From Zanthoxylum bungeanum (lineage: Eukaryota; Streptophyta; Magnoliopsida; Sapindales; Rutaceae): a DNA stretch of 64,000 nucleotides. The notes under the pieces are model-generated. The model was given only the letters and a program-made list of their open reading frames with translations, made no database searches and was not told the origin of the DNA. The translations under genes and the position numbers were made by a program. Within the stretch, counting starts at the first letter, position 1. Each line of letters begins with the position of its first letter. The stretch spans positions 186,001 through 250,000 of the forward strand of contig SKCR01029071.1 in the NCBI GenBank assembly GCA_019454045.1, read 5' to 3'. Shown here piece by piece: positions 1 through 11,079 of this stretch.

Positions 1-100
1 TTCTTTGGGTTTGAAAACATATATCAGTTTGCATTTCATAAAATATGGTCATGTAATATTCTTACATATGATGGCCTTATGTTTCATAAAAAATAGAATT

Positions 101-320
101 TATTCATATTGTTCGGTTCCGGTTACGATTATTCTAGAATCGGAACCAGACCGGTTACAATCAGTTCATTATATTTGGAACCTGAATCGGACCGGTTACA
201 ACCGATCCCTTATAATTTAGAACCGGAACCGGACCGGTTACAACCAATTTCGGTTCCAAACCTGGATTTCCGGTCCATTTCCAACCGGTTTTGGGTATAC
301 CCGGAACCGATGCTCACCCC
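101..320. mobile_element. Right part of a hAT-like non-autonomous element with an ACCGGTTACAA-type core
   Basis: The stretch reiterates the motifs ggaaccgg and accggttacaa at irregular spacing. It ends at 303-320, whose reverse complement begins GGGGTGAGCATCGGTTCC, like the TAGGGGTG ends of better-bounded elements in this window. It interrupts the copia reverse-transcriptase/RNase H reading right after the residues CTRPD, so it is an insertion there. The left end and left target duplication are not visible. The hAT assignment is by analogy with 4243-4650 and 47231-48115. Confidence 0.5.
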
Positions 321-1130
321 GATCTGGTCTGGTACATACCATGGTATACATAAGGCTTCCAACAACTGAAGAATATGGTATTGATGACATCTCCTCTATC
401 CCTTTCTTGGATGAGGGACACGAACTATTGCTCAGTTTAAAATGGTGCGCTAGCGGAACGTTGATTGATTTGGCTTTCATGTCATCTACGTATAGTAGAA
501 GAGCAACGAAATTTCCATCTGGAAACCTCTGAATGTATACACACTGATCTGCTGCAGTTCTTTTGTAGCCTTAACCCACCATGAATGAGTCAAACTTCTT
601 GTACCACTGCTTCGGTGCTTACTTGAGCCCGTATAAGCTCTTTTTCAGCTTGCAAACAAGGTTTTCTTTACCTGAAACCTTGAATCCTTATGGCTGCTCC
701 ATGTAGATTTCTTCATTCAGATTACCATAAAAGAAATGTTGTTTTGACATCCATCTATTCAAGCTCCAAGTTCAATCTGGCTATCAATCCTAGGATGACT
801 CGGATTGAAACCATTTTTACTACTAGTGAAAAGATCTCATCAAAGTCAATTCCCCATTTTCTGTAGGAATCCTTTGACTACTAGCTGAGCTTTGTGTTTC
901 ACCACTTTTCCGCTACCATCTTTCTTAAGCTTGAACACCCATTTGTTCTTCAGTGCATTCATTCCATGTGGGAGCTTGCCTATCTCATAAGTGTTGTTTT
1001 TCTACAGAGATTCCATTTTATCATGCATTGCGTGCATCCATTTGTCTTTTTCTTTATGAGATACGGCTTCATTGAAGGTTTTTGGCTCCCCCTCGTCAGT
1101 AAGCAGAATGTATTATGATCCTGATTATCT
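321..1130 (-). pseudogene. Copia 1 reverse transcriptase / RNase H remnants
   Basis: Near 1120-830 the reverse strand encodes the start of a copia reverse transcriptase (LPHGMNALKNKWVFKLK, then KAQLVVKGF), with several stops and frameshifts. At 480-321 it encodes VPLAHHFKLS, then IPYSSVVGSLMYTMVCTRPD, the well-known segment near the end of the polymerase domain. The catalytic YVDD region is not readable. The sequence is cut at 320 by the hAT-like insertion. Confidence 0.8.
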
Positions 1131-1670
1131 GGATGATGGAATCCGGCCTCGCTCAGATCTTCGTATTGGAGATTCACTGGTTTCTGGAGGTCTGTCGTCA
1201 TCCAGATCTGTGGATGATCCTGTAGCCTTTGATAGAGCAGGTTATAGCTCCTTCTGCTCAACACCACATTCCTCCTCTGATTCTGCTTTTGGTATGTCTT
1301 GCACCCCATCATCATCTATGGCCACTCGTATTGGTTCTGGGGGTTGTGTCTGGATTTGCATTAGCTTTGTTGGCACTGGAATTAGAAGACATCTTGGGCT
1401 TTTCAATGTCTTTTATTATTTGGTCTTCAAGAAACACTACATCCCTACTTCTGATGACTTTCCTTTCCTTCGGGTCTCATAGTCTGAATCCAAATTCCTC
1501 GTCTCCATAGCCTATGAAGACGCATGAAGTAGTCTTGCATCGAGCTTCTGCCTAAGTTCCTTGGATACGTGTGCAAAAGCTAAACAACCAAATGTTCTAA
1601 GGTGAGAATATGAGGAATTCTTACCAGACCACACTTTCTCCGGAATTTCAAAGTTCAACGGAACTGATGG

Positions 1671-2324
1671 TTATCTGTTGATCAGGTAGCAGGCGGCACG
1701 AACAGCTTCTCCCCAGAATGGCTTTGGCAGCTTAGCCATACTGATCATGCTTCTGAATTTTTCCATAATGGTGTGATTCATCCTTTCAGCGACACCACCG
1801 TGTTGTGGGATGCGTGGAACAATCCTTTCGTATCGAATACCATGGCTTCTACAGTATACATCGAACTCACTGTAAGTGTATTCGCATCCATTGTCTGTGT
1901 GAAGGCACTTCAGTTTCTTCCATATTTCACGCTCGACCATGGCATATAACAGTTTGAAGTAGTCCAGGACATGATCCTTTGATTTCAGAAAATACACTCA
2001 TACTTTCCTAGAAGTATCATCAATAAAAGTCAGAAAATATTTATTACCGCCTAGTGAATTTACCTCCAATGGACTACAAACATCAGAGTATACCAGACTG
2101 AGTAACTCTGATTTTCTTGTAGAAGTGAAATTGAAAGAGACTCTATGTTGCTTACCGAATAGACAGTGATTGCAAGGATCCAGGGCATCATTTTTTGAGA
2201 CATAGATTATATTCTTTGTCAAGGTAGACAACCTCCTTTCACTCATGTGACCGAGTCTTTGGTGCCACAGATTCTGAGAAGCCTCTGATTCAGCTACATT
2301 GAGGCTTTCTGCACATATCTTCAC
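1671..2324 (-). pseudogene. Copia 1 GAG-pre-integrase and integrase core, broken
   Basis: The first part (2324-1998) contains WHQRLGHMSERRL and a CNHCLFGKQHR zinc-binding stretch, the GAG-pre-integrase HHCC region. It is followed by the core start YSDVCSPLEV and FLTFIDDTSRKV. The second part (1997-1671) carries LHTDNGCEY and IPQHGGVAERMN, matching the second and third catalytic positions of the D,D35E integrase core. A stop separates the two parts at about 1998. The enzyme would insert element cDNA into the genome if intact. Confidence 0.85.
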
Positions 2325-2762
2325 ATGAGTCTTGTATAGGGTTCTACAAATATGTCATCGGGCGATGACCATGGCACCTTTTATCATTCTCCAAGTGACA
2401 TTGCTGAAGTGGCTAGCATAACCCTGTTTGTCAAGGGCTACCCCCGAGAGTAAGTTGAGCTGAAGTTCCGGAATATGTCTTACCTCTTTCAGGGTTATTG
2501 TATACCATGTATTTTTCTGCAACTGTATTTCACCAATTCCTTATATCTGAGAAGAACTGATATTCCCCATCTTCACTGCTCCAAAGTCTCATGCTTTGTA
2601 TGTTGTGAAGAAATCCCTGTGAGGGGTGACGTGATAGGATGGTGCAGTACCCATCACCCACTCAACATCCTGAGTTGCGGTGTGAAGGCATACTTCATCC
2701 TGTCCGGAGCATATAGCTACATCTTCTGTAACTACTAGTGTCTCCATTTCATCCTTCTTCGG

Positions 2763-3548
2763 CTAGTTATTGCCTTGTCCCTGCTCTCGTTGCAGTTTCC
2801 GGTAATTCTTCTTTAGGTGGCCTTCTATGCCACAGTGAAAGCATTTGTATGTCTTTCTCCCGTCCTTGGATTTGCCTATGCTTTTGCTTCTACCTCTCCT
2901 GCTACCTTGATTTTTCTCTTGTTGTCTTCCTAGATGCTCCGAGATAAGGGCTTCTGTTTGATCTAATCCCACGTCTTTTCTTCTGGCTTCTTCATTTGAC
3001 AGGGCGTCCTTTACCATAGGCATGGTAAGTTTGCCTCATGGAGCTAAGTTGCTAAGAGTAACCATCAGTGTCTCACAGCTATCAGGAAGAGAACTGAGTA
3101 GCAAGAGGGCTTGAACTTCATCCGCCAGTTGCATGTCTACTGCAGACAACTGGTTCACCAGGCTTTGGAATTAGTTGGTTTGTTCTGCAACGGAAGTTCC
3201 ACTCCGTAGCTTCAGGTTCACCAAACGCCTCATGATTAAGGCTTTATTCCGATCTGTTTTGGTCTAGAACATGTATTCCAATTTCCTCCACATTTCATAA
3301 GCATATGTATCATGTGCAACGTGGTGGAAGACGTTATGGCCGATCCACTTACTAATCTGACCTAGAGTTCTATTATTAAGTTTATTCCAGTCATAGTCTT
3401 TAATAGATTCTGATTTCACTCCCTTCAACTCAACGACATCAAACAGATCTTTGCAATGTAAGAAATCTATCATCCGAGGTATCCAGAGGGAGTAATTAGT
3501 TGCAGCCAGTTTAAACATTGCACCAGAAAGAGAATCTTCCATTTCCAT
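2763..3548 (-). pseudogene. Copia 1 gag with damaged zinc knuckle
   Basis: The reading starts at 3548 with MEMEDSLSGAMFKLAATNY, typical of a plant copia gag N-terminus followed by the LW.P.M.DFL region. Gag would bind element RNA and form virus-like particles. The zinc knuckle lies near 2840-2800 and should read CX2CX4HX4C, but it reads CFHCGIEGHLKKNY, so the last cysteine is tyrosine. Several stops separate the N-terminal part (3548-3264) from the knuckle part (3023-2763). It is a pseudogene. Confidence 0.8.
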
Positions 3549-3769
3549 TTTAAGTTTTAAAGTTTAAAATGAAAATAGGTTAAAATCAGGGCTGAATTTC
3601 ACAAATCTGAGGTCACTGTTGCGTCCAGAACGGTCGAAAATGGTGGAATAGACACTTCGTTGGTCTAAATCCGACTTAGGGGCTGATTTATAAATTCCTA
3701 AAATTTCTGGGGCAAAACTATAAATTTCAAAGACTTCATGGGGCTAAATAAAATTTATGCTGATGTGTC

Positions 3770-3925
3770 AGCTGATATGGCAGCTGACGTGGAAAAGTGG
3801 GACCAGCTTGTTGACGTGGACGCCACGTGTCGGGTGACGTGGCGTCTGACGTGTCAAGCTGACGTGGCAGGGATGCTCACGTGTTAGATAGCGTGGCGCT
3901 GACTGGACTACTGACGTGGCGCCAT
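3770..3925 (-). promoter_or_regulatory. Array of ACGT-core boxes in the copia 1 leader
   Basis: Between gag and the primer site, copia 1 has a run of about seven or eight ACGT-core motifs in roughly 150 bp (ctgacgtgg, gccacgtgtc, gtgacgtggc and variants). These are the core of G-box/ABRE/TGA sites bound by plant bZIP factors. The relative at about 23080-23250 has the same leader with most boxes mutated to gatgtgg-type sequences. Whether they act as regulatory sites is inference. Confidence 0.4.
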
Positions 3926-4159
3926 GTGTATCGTCTTCTTCCTCCAGCCACGCGTGGAGCGCGTGAATGAAAGTGGTTGCCACTCGCCGGCGCATGCGGC
4001 CTCCCCCGATCTCCGTTTGATCACCGGAAAGTACCACGGAACTCGTCTCGACGTGAACTATCTGATGGTATGCTCAAAATTGATTTTTGACAACTTTACC
4101 AGAACCCGAATTTTCCGAACCATGTTCCGTTCTTCATTATGACCCAAAGTAGAACCAAA

Positions 4160-4171
4160 GCTCTGATACCA
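4160..4171 (-). other. Primer binding site of copia 1
   Basis: The reverse complement is TGGTATCAGAGC, the usual plant copia site complementary to the 3' end of initiator tRNA-Met. It lies two bases inside the LTR edge at 4174, which fixes the element as minus strand. Confidence 0.85.
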
Positions 4172-4173
4172 AT

Positions 4174-4971
4174 TGTTGTGATTCACTGATCACTCTAGAG
4201 TGTGTTTGAGGAAAAACCGAATTTGTTTCTATTACTCTCAAGTAGGGGTGGGCATTATCGGATTCAGATCGGATCGGACCGAATCCGAATGCGATCCGAT
4301 CCTAAATGCCCAGGGATGTTTGATTCGTTCGGATCGGATCATCTTATCGAACTCGATCCGATCCGATCCGATAATTATCGGATCGGATCGGATTGGTTCG
4401 ATCCGAATTCGAATCGGACCAATTCGATCCGAAATCATCCTATTTCGGATCGGATTGGTGCGATCCGATCCGAATTCGGTGGGTTTGAGTCAAAAAAATC
4501 GAACGACGTCGTTTTGCATATTAAATAAAAAAAAAATCGATCGGATCGGATTTTATCCGATCCGATCCGAAATCCGTCAAACCGGACCAACTCGATTCGA
4601 TCGGATTTGCTAATCGGATCGGATCGGATCGGATCCGATCCCCACCCCTACTCTCAAGAATAGAAATAACAAAGTATAAACTTTACACAATTGAAAAACC
4701 TCACTGCCACTCTATACAACACACTTTGGGGATGATTTACAATTGAGTTAGAGCTCCATTTTATAGGGAAAAAACGTGTGCTACAGTACCACACTTTTTT
4801 GCCAACTCTATCCCTAAAATCATGGCAATCACACTTAAAGTCGCCATGTCTTCTTCCTCCAAGTTTCAACTCCACCTAAAATTGCCTTGGCAGCTTTTGG
4901 GCAGTGGTTCATTTGTCTTCAAAGATTGGCATCATGTTGCATGAGTCATGCAACTGCAGCCTGACTCTTCA
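4174..4971 (-). repeat. 5' LTR of copia 1, interrupted by a hAT-like element
   Basis: The LTR starts next to the primer site with tgttgtgattc and ends with cttca at 4971. A relative is at 23574-23898 and shares both ends and the gaggaaaaaccgaat block. Without the 408-bp insertion and its target duplication the LTR is about 380 bp. Confidence 0.7.
4243..4650. mobile_element. Non-autonomous hAT-like element with a GGATCGGATC core
   Basis: The ends are inverted, TAGGGGTGGGCA on the left and CCCCACCCCTA on the right, flanked by a perfect 8-bp duplication ctctcaag (4235-4242 and 4651-4658). An 8-bp duplication with this end type is a hAT signature. The 408-bp interior is almost wholly reiterated gatcggatcc in both orientations and can fold on itself. 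It has no coding capacity. Confidence 0.85.
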
Positions 4972-5260
4972 AAACCTAGTTTTTGAATGTAGATGTACCC
5001 CCAGGAGAATGGATACAGATGTATAGGAACTTAACGATAAAAAGCATATAATTCATGGACATATTTTTAAAATAGTATCAAAGTCAATGGCTGAATCAAC
5101 TGAAGGACTGAAAAAGGAAAGAACCGCAGGTCCACAGGACCACCATAATGGCACCAGAAGATGATAATTTTTTTCCTTTCTAATTCACTATAGTGTAAAA
5201 AGGAAAACCTATATTATTATCAAGTGACAACCATATGGCATCGAAATATCAAGCATTTAC

Positions 5261-5499
5261 CTCATCCATCACCAGCATTGAACAATCTTTCAAAATGCAA
5301 ACACCCTTCTTTGAAAGATCTAGTATTCTTCCAGGAGTTCCAACAAGCAAATGGACAGGTTGATATAAACGCATAATATCATCCCAAAGACTGGTACCCC
5401 CAGTGGTAACCATGACTTGAATTTTCAAATGCTTTCCAAGCTCCTTACAGACTTGCGATGTCTGAAGAGCCAATTCTCGTGTTGGAACAAGGATCACAA
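5261..5499 (-). pseudogene. Duplicated helicase exon 4 (motifs Ia, Ib and first half of DEAD)
   Basis: The 239-nt exon matches exon 4 of the complete gene (53446-53684) with the same acceptor and donor sites and an open frame. It encodes [24 protein letters not shown] and ends in VMDE, the split DEAD box. One visible change is SLWDD for SLKDD, a lysine-to-tryptophan change absent from the complete copy. No partner exon 5 follows within the window, because copia 1 lies downstream in the gene's sense. It is a broken gene copy unless the remaining exons lie left of the window. Confidence 0.92.
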
Positions 5500-6004
5500 C
5501 TGCATGAAGAAAACAGCAAATAAGGTAAACGAAGAGAATACAAAAGAGTGAAAATAATTATTGATTACTGAAATTCCAATATGTAATTAAGTCGAGAAAT
5601 TGAGAATGTAACCAACCTGTATCTTTATATAAAATATAAAAAAGAAGTACGAATGGATATTAAACTGCATAGTGATTTGAGTTTTAAGACAGGCTTTCCA
5701 AAAGAGAGCAATTTTTTGGGCTCCACAATCTTGTTCAAAAGATTTCTGTCTTGCTACTGTTTGAGTACTAAAGAATATAAACTTTTGTATTGCCCTAATT
5801 GGCATTTATCACTTATACTTATGCACCACGATTCCTCATAAATCCATGATCCCCAATCTAAGTTAACTGCAGCAAATACTGAAAGCAATTGTTGAAGCCA
5901 TAATATTCTCTTAATAGGAAAAATAATTCAGTAGATATGATGAAAAAGCTTTTCTAATAATGACATTGAACTCAAGGATACAAAATTAACCATTATTATT
6001 TGAC

Positions 6005-6541
6005 CAGTGTTCTAAAATGCGCTAGGCGCTAGTCGGGTGGCGGCCCAGAGCCTAGTGCCTAGGGCACCTACGAGGGGCCTAAGAAATTAATCGGAAATAT
6101 AGAATTTTCATAATTATGTTTAAAATTTGGTATGATTTTGACAAATTCACCACAGAGAAATTTTTTTAAGCATTGGTAAGATTTATAGAATTGATGAGAA
6201 ACTAACAAAAATGAAGAAATTAAGAGTTTTTTTTAAAATTAGGGTTTATGCATCAAATTGGGGATTTTTAAAATTAATGAGTTAGAGAGTTAATAATGTA
6301 AAATTAAGGTTAGGGTAGGATTAAGGTGTAAATTTTTTTTCCGGAAATCAGCTTCAATTTAGAATTCTGAGTTGGTCAACAGCCGTTGACCGACGATTTT
6401 TGCGGTCAAAATTTGCCGAAATGGGCAGAAAATATCGCCCATTCCAGCGAGTACTTGGCCCAACGATTTGGGGGCCTAGGCGCGGCGGCCATAGGCCGCC
6501 AAGCCTAAACGCGCCGCCTCGGCTGCGCTTTTAGAACAGTG
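6005..6541. mobile_element. hAT-like MITE, CAGTGTTCTAAAA family, copy in duplicated intron 3
   Basis: The left end is CAGTGTTCTAAAATGCGC and the right end is GCGCTTTTAGAACAGTG, imperfect inverted repeats. The 8-bp duplication tatttgac flanks it (5997-6004 and 6542-6549). Both ends carry GC-rich palindromes (gcgctaggcgc, ggcggccataggccgcc) around an AT-rich centre. The same insertion is at 54224-54725, so it predates the duplication. No open reading frame of note. Confidence 0.85.
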
Positions 6542-6588
6542 TATTTGACCAGGCCTGTAATCGCCAAACAAGTAAAGCTGCCATGTCA

Positions 6589-6849
<261 letters not shown>

Positions 6850-6978
6850 TTAGGATCAAATTAATGTTATCAGACGGCAACATTTTCTAACATGATAAAT
6901 TCAGCAGCCCCACTTTTGTGGAAAATTAAAGTTGACAATACCAAAGTTTAATGATATTTTCAGACACACGAAGTAAAA

Positions 6979-7338
6979 TGATAAGGCCACAATGCAGCCT
7001 AAGGTTTAGAGCAGAAAGAGCAAGCAAGGTTTCCAGCAGCCCAGCAGATCCTTTCAAACAAATGCAGAGCTCAGCCCAATCAGTTTGAGTGAAATTATTT
7101 GTTATGTCTTTTGTGGTTGCCAGATGTCATTTCCTTATTGGTCGTCGTCAATTTTGTTAAGGAATTCGGTTATAACATGAGAGGAATGCTTGAGGATGGG
7201 TAAGATTGTTTTTTATGACAATTTTGTAAGGAGCTTTAAGCTGCTTGAAAGCTTAGAAACCATTTCTTAATTGATAATTTTCAATACAAATATCTATTAT
7301 GTTCTTACTATTTTGGTGAAAACATACCGTTCTTATTA
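6979..7338 (+). repeat. 5' LTR of gypsy copy 1
   Basis: It starts TGATAAGGCC and ends cttatta, immediately before the tggtatcaaagc primer site. It matches the LTRs at 55162-55520 and 60933-61297. The left flank taaaa (6974-6978) is the target duplication also present in copy 2. Confidence 0.88.
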
Positions 7339-7384
7339 TTTTGGTATCAAAGCAGGCTTTCCTCGAATGGTTAAGGGGACGAAA

Positions 7385-8512
7385 ATGACTGAGAACGTGA
7401 AGAAGGAGGTTTCAGTATTGAGGAAGGTCTGGGCAATGTGATGTTCGAAATAGAGGAAATGCATGCTAGCTTAGATAAGGTATTGGAAATGCTAATGGCA
7501 GCAGATAAAGGGAATGAGAAGATCAAGGAGTCTTCGAAGGCGACGAAGCAAGAAGAGTCTAAAGCTCTTTATTCCAGCCACTTTGGAGATTGCTCGTATG
7601 GAAAGTATGATTGCAAATAGCGCAAACAGGAGTTACCTGTATTCGTAGGGGACGATCCTTACGGTTGGCTCAGATAGCTGAAAATGAAAAAATATAGGCC
7701 GTCGTGGTGTGTTTGGAGGGCAAAGCCTTGCGGGTTCCATTGGAAGGAGTCTCGATCACCCATGGTAACGTCGGCCAAATTTAAGACTGAGTTACTGAAA
7801 AGGTTTCGAGGCACCCAAGAGGGAAACGAGTACGAAAATCTAGTGGCTCCGAGGCAGACCAGAAACGTCGCTGAGTATCACGAAATGTTTGAACTGATAG
7901 CAGCCCGTTTAGCTAGGGGAAGAAATCAAAGCTGAATTAAGGTTAGCCTAGCCCATGACTTTAGCTGACTTAATGGAAAGGGCTCAGATAATACAAGACA
8001 AAAGTTGGGCTTCAGAAAGGGCTTGGGACATTCAACAAAGAGTCAAGCCCGTGTGGGGTCATCACTCGACTGTAGGAGGCAACAAAACAAGAAGAGATAT
8101 GGACATGGGTCAAATCATGGGCATGAGTCGTGCGGCAGCCGGCAGCAGAGAGCCGAGTTGGGGATCCAAGCAGGTTTCACAGTGCTAGCAAGCCATACGA
8201 GTTTCACACCCATTTGGCCACGAAGACTGTTACCATGCACACCGATCGGGAGCTCAAAGGGAATGAACTTCCACCCCGTCGTAATTCAGTGCGACACATG
8301 ACTGATAAGGAGATTCAAAGGCGGCGTGAGCTAGGGTTGTGTTTCTGTTGCGATGAAAAGTACAAATTTGGGCATGTTTGTAAACAACAACAGTTCTACG
8401 TGTTGGTGGTTGATGATTTCAAACCTGAAATAGACAATATAATTGATCCGGTAATGGAGCCCCTATATGAGGAAGGCAGGGCTTCATTGGATGACTCAGG
8501 TGAACCCCTATA
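7385..8512 (+). pseudogene. Gypsy copy 1 gag with frameshifts
   Basis: Starts MTENVKKEVS at 7385. Fragments follow the gag of copy 2: [20 protein letters not shown], the retrotransposon-gag stretch [18 protein letters not shown] (about 7784-7900), then a CCHC-like knuckle, [15 protein letters not shown], near 8340-8385. Frameshifts and stops separate the parts. It would have been the structural capsid protein of the element. Confidence 0.8.
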
Positions 8513-8589
8513 ACTCTCATTTAAATCGATCATTGGGTTTTCTTCGAGTAACAATTTGTTAAAAGTGAGAGGAGGCATCCAATAAAGGG

Positions 8590-11079
8590 GGAGGAAGTGG
8601 TAGTCATTATTGATAGTGGGGCCTCAATAAGGACTACACATGCATGTTGATCATTCCCGAAAGTTTGGAGTACAGATGAGTAATGGAGAGTGCCTGAGAA
8701 GACAGGGTTTGTGCCGTGATGTGTGTGTATGGGTTCAAGATTTTCTGATTCAGCAAGATTTTCATGTTTTTGAGGTCGAAACCTCAGATGTGGTGCAAGG
8801 GGTGGCCTGTCATAAGTCATTAGGCGAATTTGCCCTTAATTACAGGAGGTTGACGTGCGATTTGTCTGTGGGGACCAAATAATGGTTTGGTAAGGAGACC
8901 CGGCACTGTCACACAACATATGTCTTTGAAAAACCTAATAATGACTTTGGGAGATGGGGATTTAAGCTATTTGATGGAGGTGCAATTTCTCTGTTAGGGG
9001 AGGAACAAGGGGTGCCAGAGGTGCCAAATCGTGAGTTACAAGGTGTGCTTAATGCTTTTGGGAAGGTTTTTCAACCCATTGCAGGCCTGCCAGTGGCCCG
9101 TGTACAAGATCACACTATTAAGCTGAAGGAATGAGATGTTCTCACTAATCTGTGCGCTTATCGTTATCCTCATTACCAGAAACTGAAGATTGAAAATATT
9201 GCTAGGGATTTACTCACAGCGGCATAATTAAACGCAACAACGACCCCTATTCTAGCCTAGTTTTGCTGGTGAAAAAAAAAGACAGGGGTTGGCGGATGTG
9301 TGTTGACTACTGCGTGCTTGAATAAATTGATAATTCAAGATAAATTCCCCATTCCTGTTATAGAAGAACTGATGGATACGTTAAATGGTGCAGTGGTGTT
9401 CTCCAAACTCGATCTCAAGTTTAGTTATCATCAATAGTGTTCCAAAACGCACTAGACGCTAGTCGGGCGGCGACCCAGCGCATAGGGCGCCTACGTGAGG
9501 CCTAGGAAACTAATCGGAAATAGAGAATTTTCATAATTAGGTTTAAGATTTGGTGTGATTTTGACAAATTAGTCATAGAGAAATGTTGTTTGAGCAATGG
9601 GTAAGATTTATAGAGGGTCAATTTGATGAGAAACTAACAAAAATTGAATAAATTAGAGTTTTTTAAAATTAGGGTTTATGCATCAAATTGGAGATTTTTA
9701 AAATTGATGAGTTAAAGAGTTAGTTTTGTAAAATTAATGTAAGAGTTGGTTTTAAAATTGATGAATTGGAGAATTAATTTTGTAAAATTAGGGTTCATGA
9801 ACGAGATATTTCAGCCTACCTAAGGCGTTTTGTTCTAGTTTTTCGATGAGATTTTAATCTACAGTAAGGACTTTAAATCACATTTGCAACATATCAAACT
9901 CATTTTTTAGGTGCTTATCCAAAATCACCTGTGGTTAATGGAAAAAAGTGTTTTTTCGCCCAAGGTCGGATTGAATATTTGGGTCATATTATCACATCAG
10001 AAGAAGTTGCAGTCGATCCTACGAGGCTCAGAAGTATGGCGAACTGGCCAGTGCCTGTTAACATTCGGGCCTTGCATGGTTTCTTGGGGCTAATAAGATA
10101 TTATCGAAGATTTGTTAAGGGTTACAGCAGCTTGGCAGCACCTCTTACTAAGCTGTGATGGAAGAATGCTTCCAAATGGAATGGCGAGGGTGGGCTTAGG
10201 CAGCTTTTGAGACTTTGAAGTTAGCCATGGTGAACTTGCCAATATTGGCCTTACCCAATTTTTCCAAGAATTTTATAGTTGAAACAGATGCTTCAAGAGT
10301 CGGTTTAAGGGGCTGTTCTTAAGCAGGAATGGCACCCCGTGGCTTTTTGGAGTCACACGTTATCTTCGCATGCACAATTTAAATCAATCTATGAGCGAGA
10401 ACTGACGGCCATAGTTCTAGAAATACAAAAATGGTGGCACTGCCTGCTGGGAAGGAGATTTGTTTTCTGCATGGACCAGTCCAGCCTCAAATACCTGTTG
10501 GAACAGCGAATAATTGGCAAGGACCACCAGAAATGGGTAATCAAGTTGTTGGGATATGATTTTGAAATCCAATACCGACCACGATTGGAAAATAAAGGTG
10601 CAGATGCACTTTCACACCTCTCTGAAAATGGAGTGACCCAGGCAACAACTTTGAGTACGCAGAAAATGGATTTTCCAGCCCTGTCCGTAGCTTCTTGCCC
10701 TATATTGATTGAGTTACAAGAGGAAGTCAAGAAATACCCCAAATTGTTAAGCGTGATTCAAACTCTTCTAGTTGATTCTAAGTCCAACCCGCTATATGCT
10801 TTGCAAGTGGGTGTCTCATTCGTTCGGGCAAACTAGTATTACCTCGGAATTTGCCCCGAATTCAAGTGAATTCCATCTATCCTCGAGGATTTCATGCTCG
10901 GGCTCACTCAGAACTTTCATGAGAGTCGCAGCAATATTATTATGGGATGGTATGCGTTCGGATGTGAATAAATTTGTGTCAAATTGTGATATTTGTCAAA
11001 GGCATAAGTCGTCCACTCTAAGCCCTCAGGGCCTACTTCAACCATTGTCGATTCCTAAATTCTCGTGGGAAGATATATC
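8590..11079 (+). pseudogene. Gypsy copy 1 pol remnants (PR, RT, RNase H, partial IN)
   Basis: The protease start IDSGAS is readable near 8610 but its continuation is lost. RT spans about 9130-9434 and 9795-10160, with [13 protein letters not shown] before the MITE and VDPTRLRSMANWPVP and [17 protein letters not shown] after it. RNase H lies at 10340-10640 (YERELTAIVLEIQKW, then [13 protein letters not shown]). An integrase HHCC zinc region begins near 10980 (NCDICQRHKSS). The segment between SYHQ and MNEIF, which should carry the YMDD-type site, is deleted. Confidence 0.82.
9435..9794. mobile_element. Right-truncated CAGTGTTC-family MITE in gypsy RT
   Basis: The sequence tagtgttccaaaacgcactagacgctagtcgggcgg matches in broken form the left end and subterminal palindromes of the MITE at 6005-6541, followed by the shared AT-rich interior. 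The right end is missing; gypsy sequence (catgaacgagatatttc) resumes at 9795. Gypsy copy 2 has a different deletion over this site, so the empty site cannot be seen. Confidence 0.75.

Larger units (their letters stand above)
321..4971 (-). mobile_element. Degenerate Ty1/copia LTR retrotransposon (copia 1), 3' end beyond the window
   Basis: Reading right to left on the minus strand: 5' LTR (4174-4971), initiator-tRNA-Met primer site (4160-4171), leader, gag (from 3548), protease region, integrase (2324-1671) and reverse transcriptase/RNase H (about 1130-321). This order is Ty1/copia. Every domain is broken by stops or frameshifts, so the element is dead. The 3' LTR must lie left of the window. 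A hAT-like element (4243-4650) interrupts the LTR. A shorter relative lies at 22600-23898. The right target duplication should be aaacc at 4972-4976. Confidence 0.88.
6979..11079 (+). mobile_element. Truncated Ty3/gypsy chromovirus-like element (copy 1)
   Basis: This is the duplicate of 55162-61297: 5' LTR 6979-7338, primer site near 7342 (tggtatcaaagcagg), gag, protease remnant, reverse transcriptase, RNase H and the first part of integrase. It stops abruptly at 11079 after the sequence gggaagatatatc; the rest of integrase, the chromodomain-like tail and the 3' LTR are missing. A MITE remnant interrupts RT at 9435-9794. All domains have stops or frameshifts. Confidence 0.9.

Noticed and set aside
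1072..1482. 136-residue plus-strand frame rich in serine
   Set aside because: It is the opposite strand of the decayed copia 1 region between integrase and reverse transcriptase, with no domain of its own.
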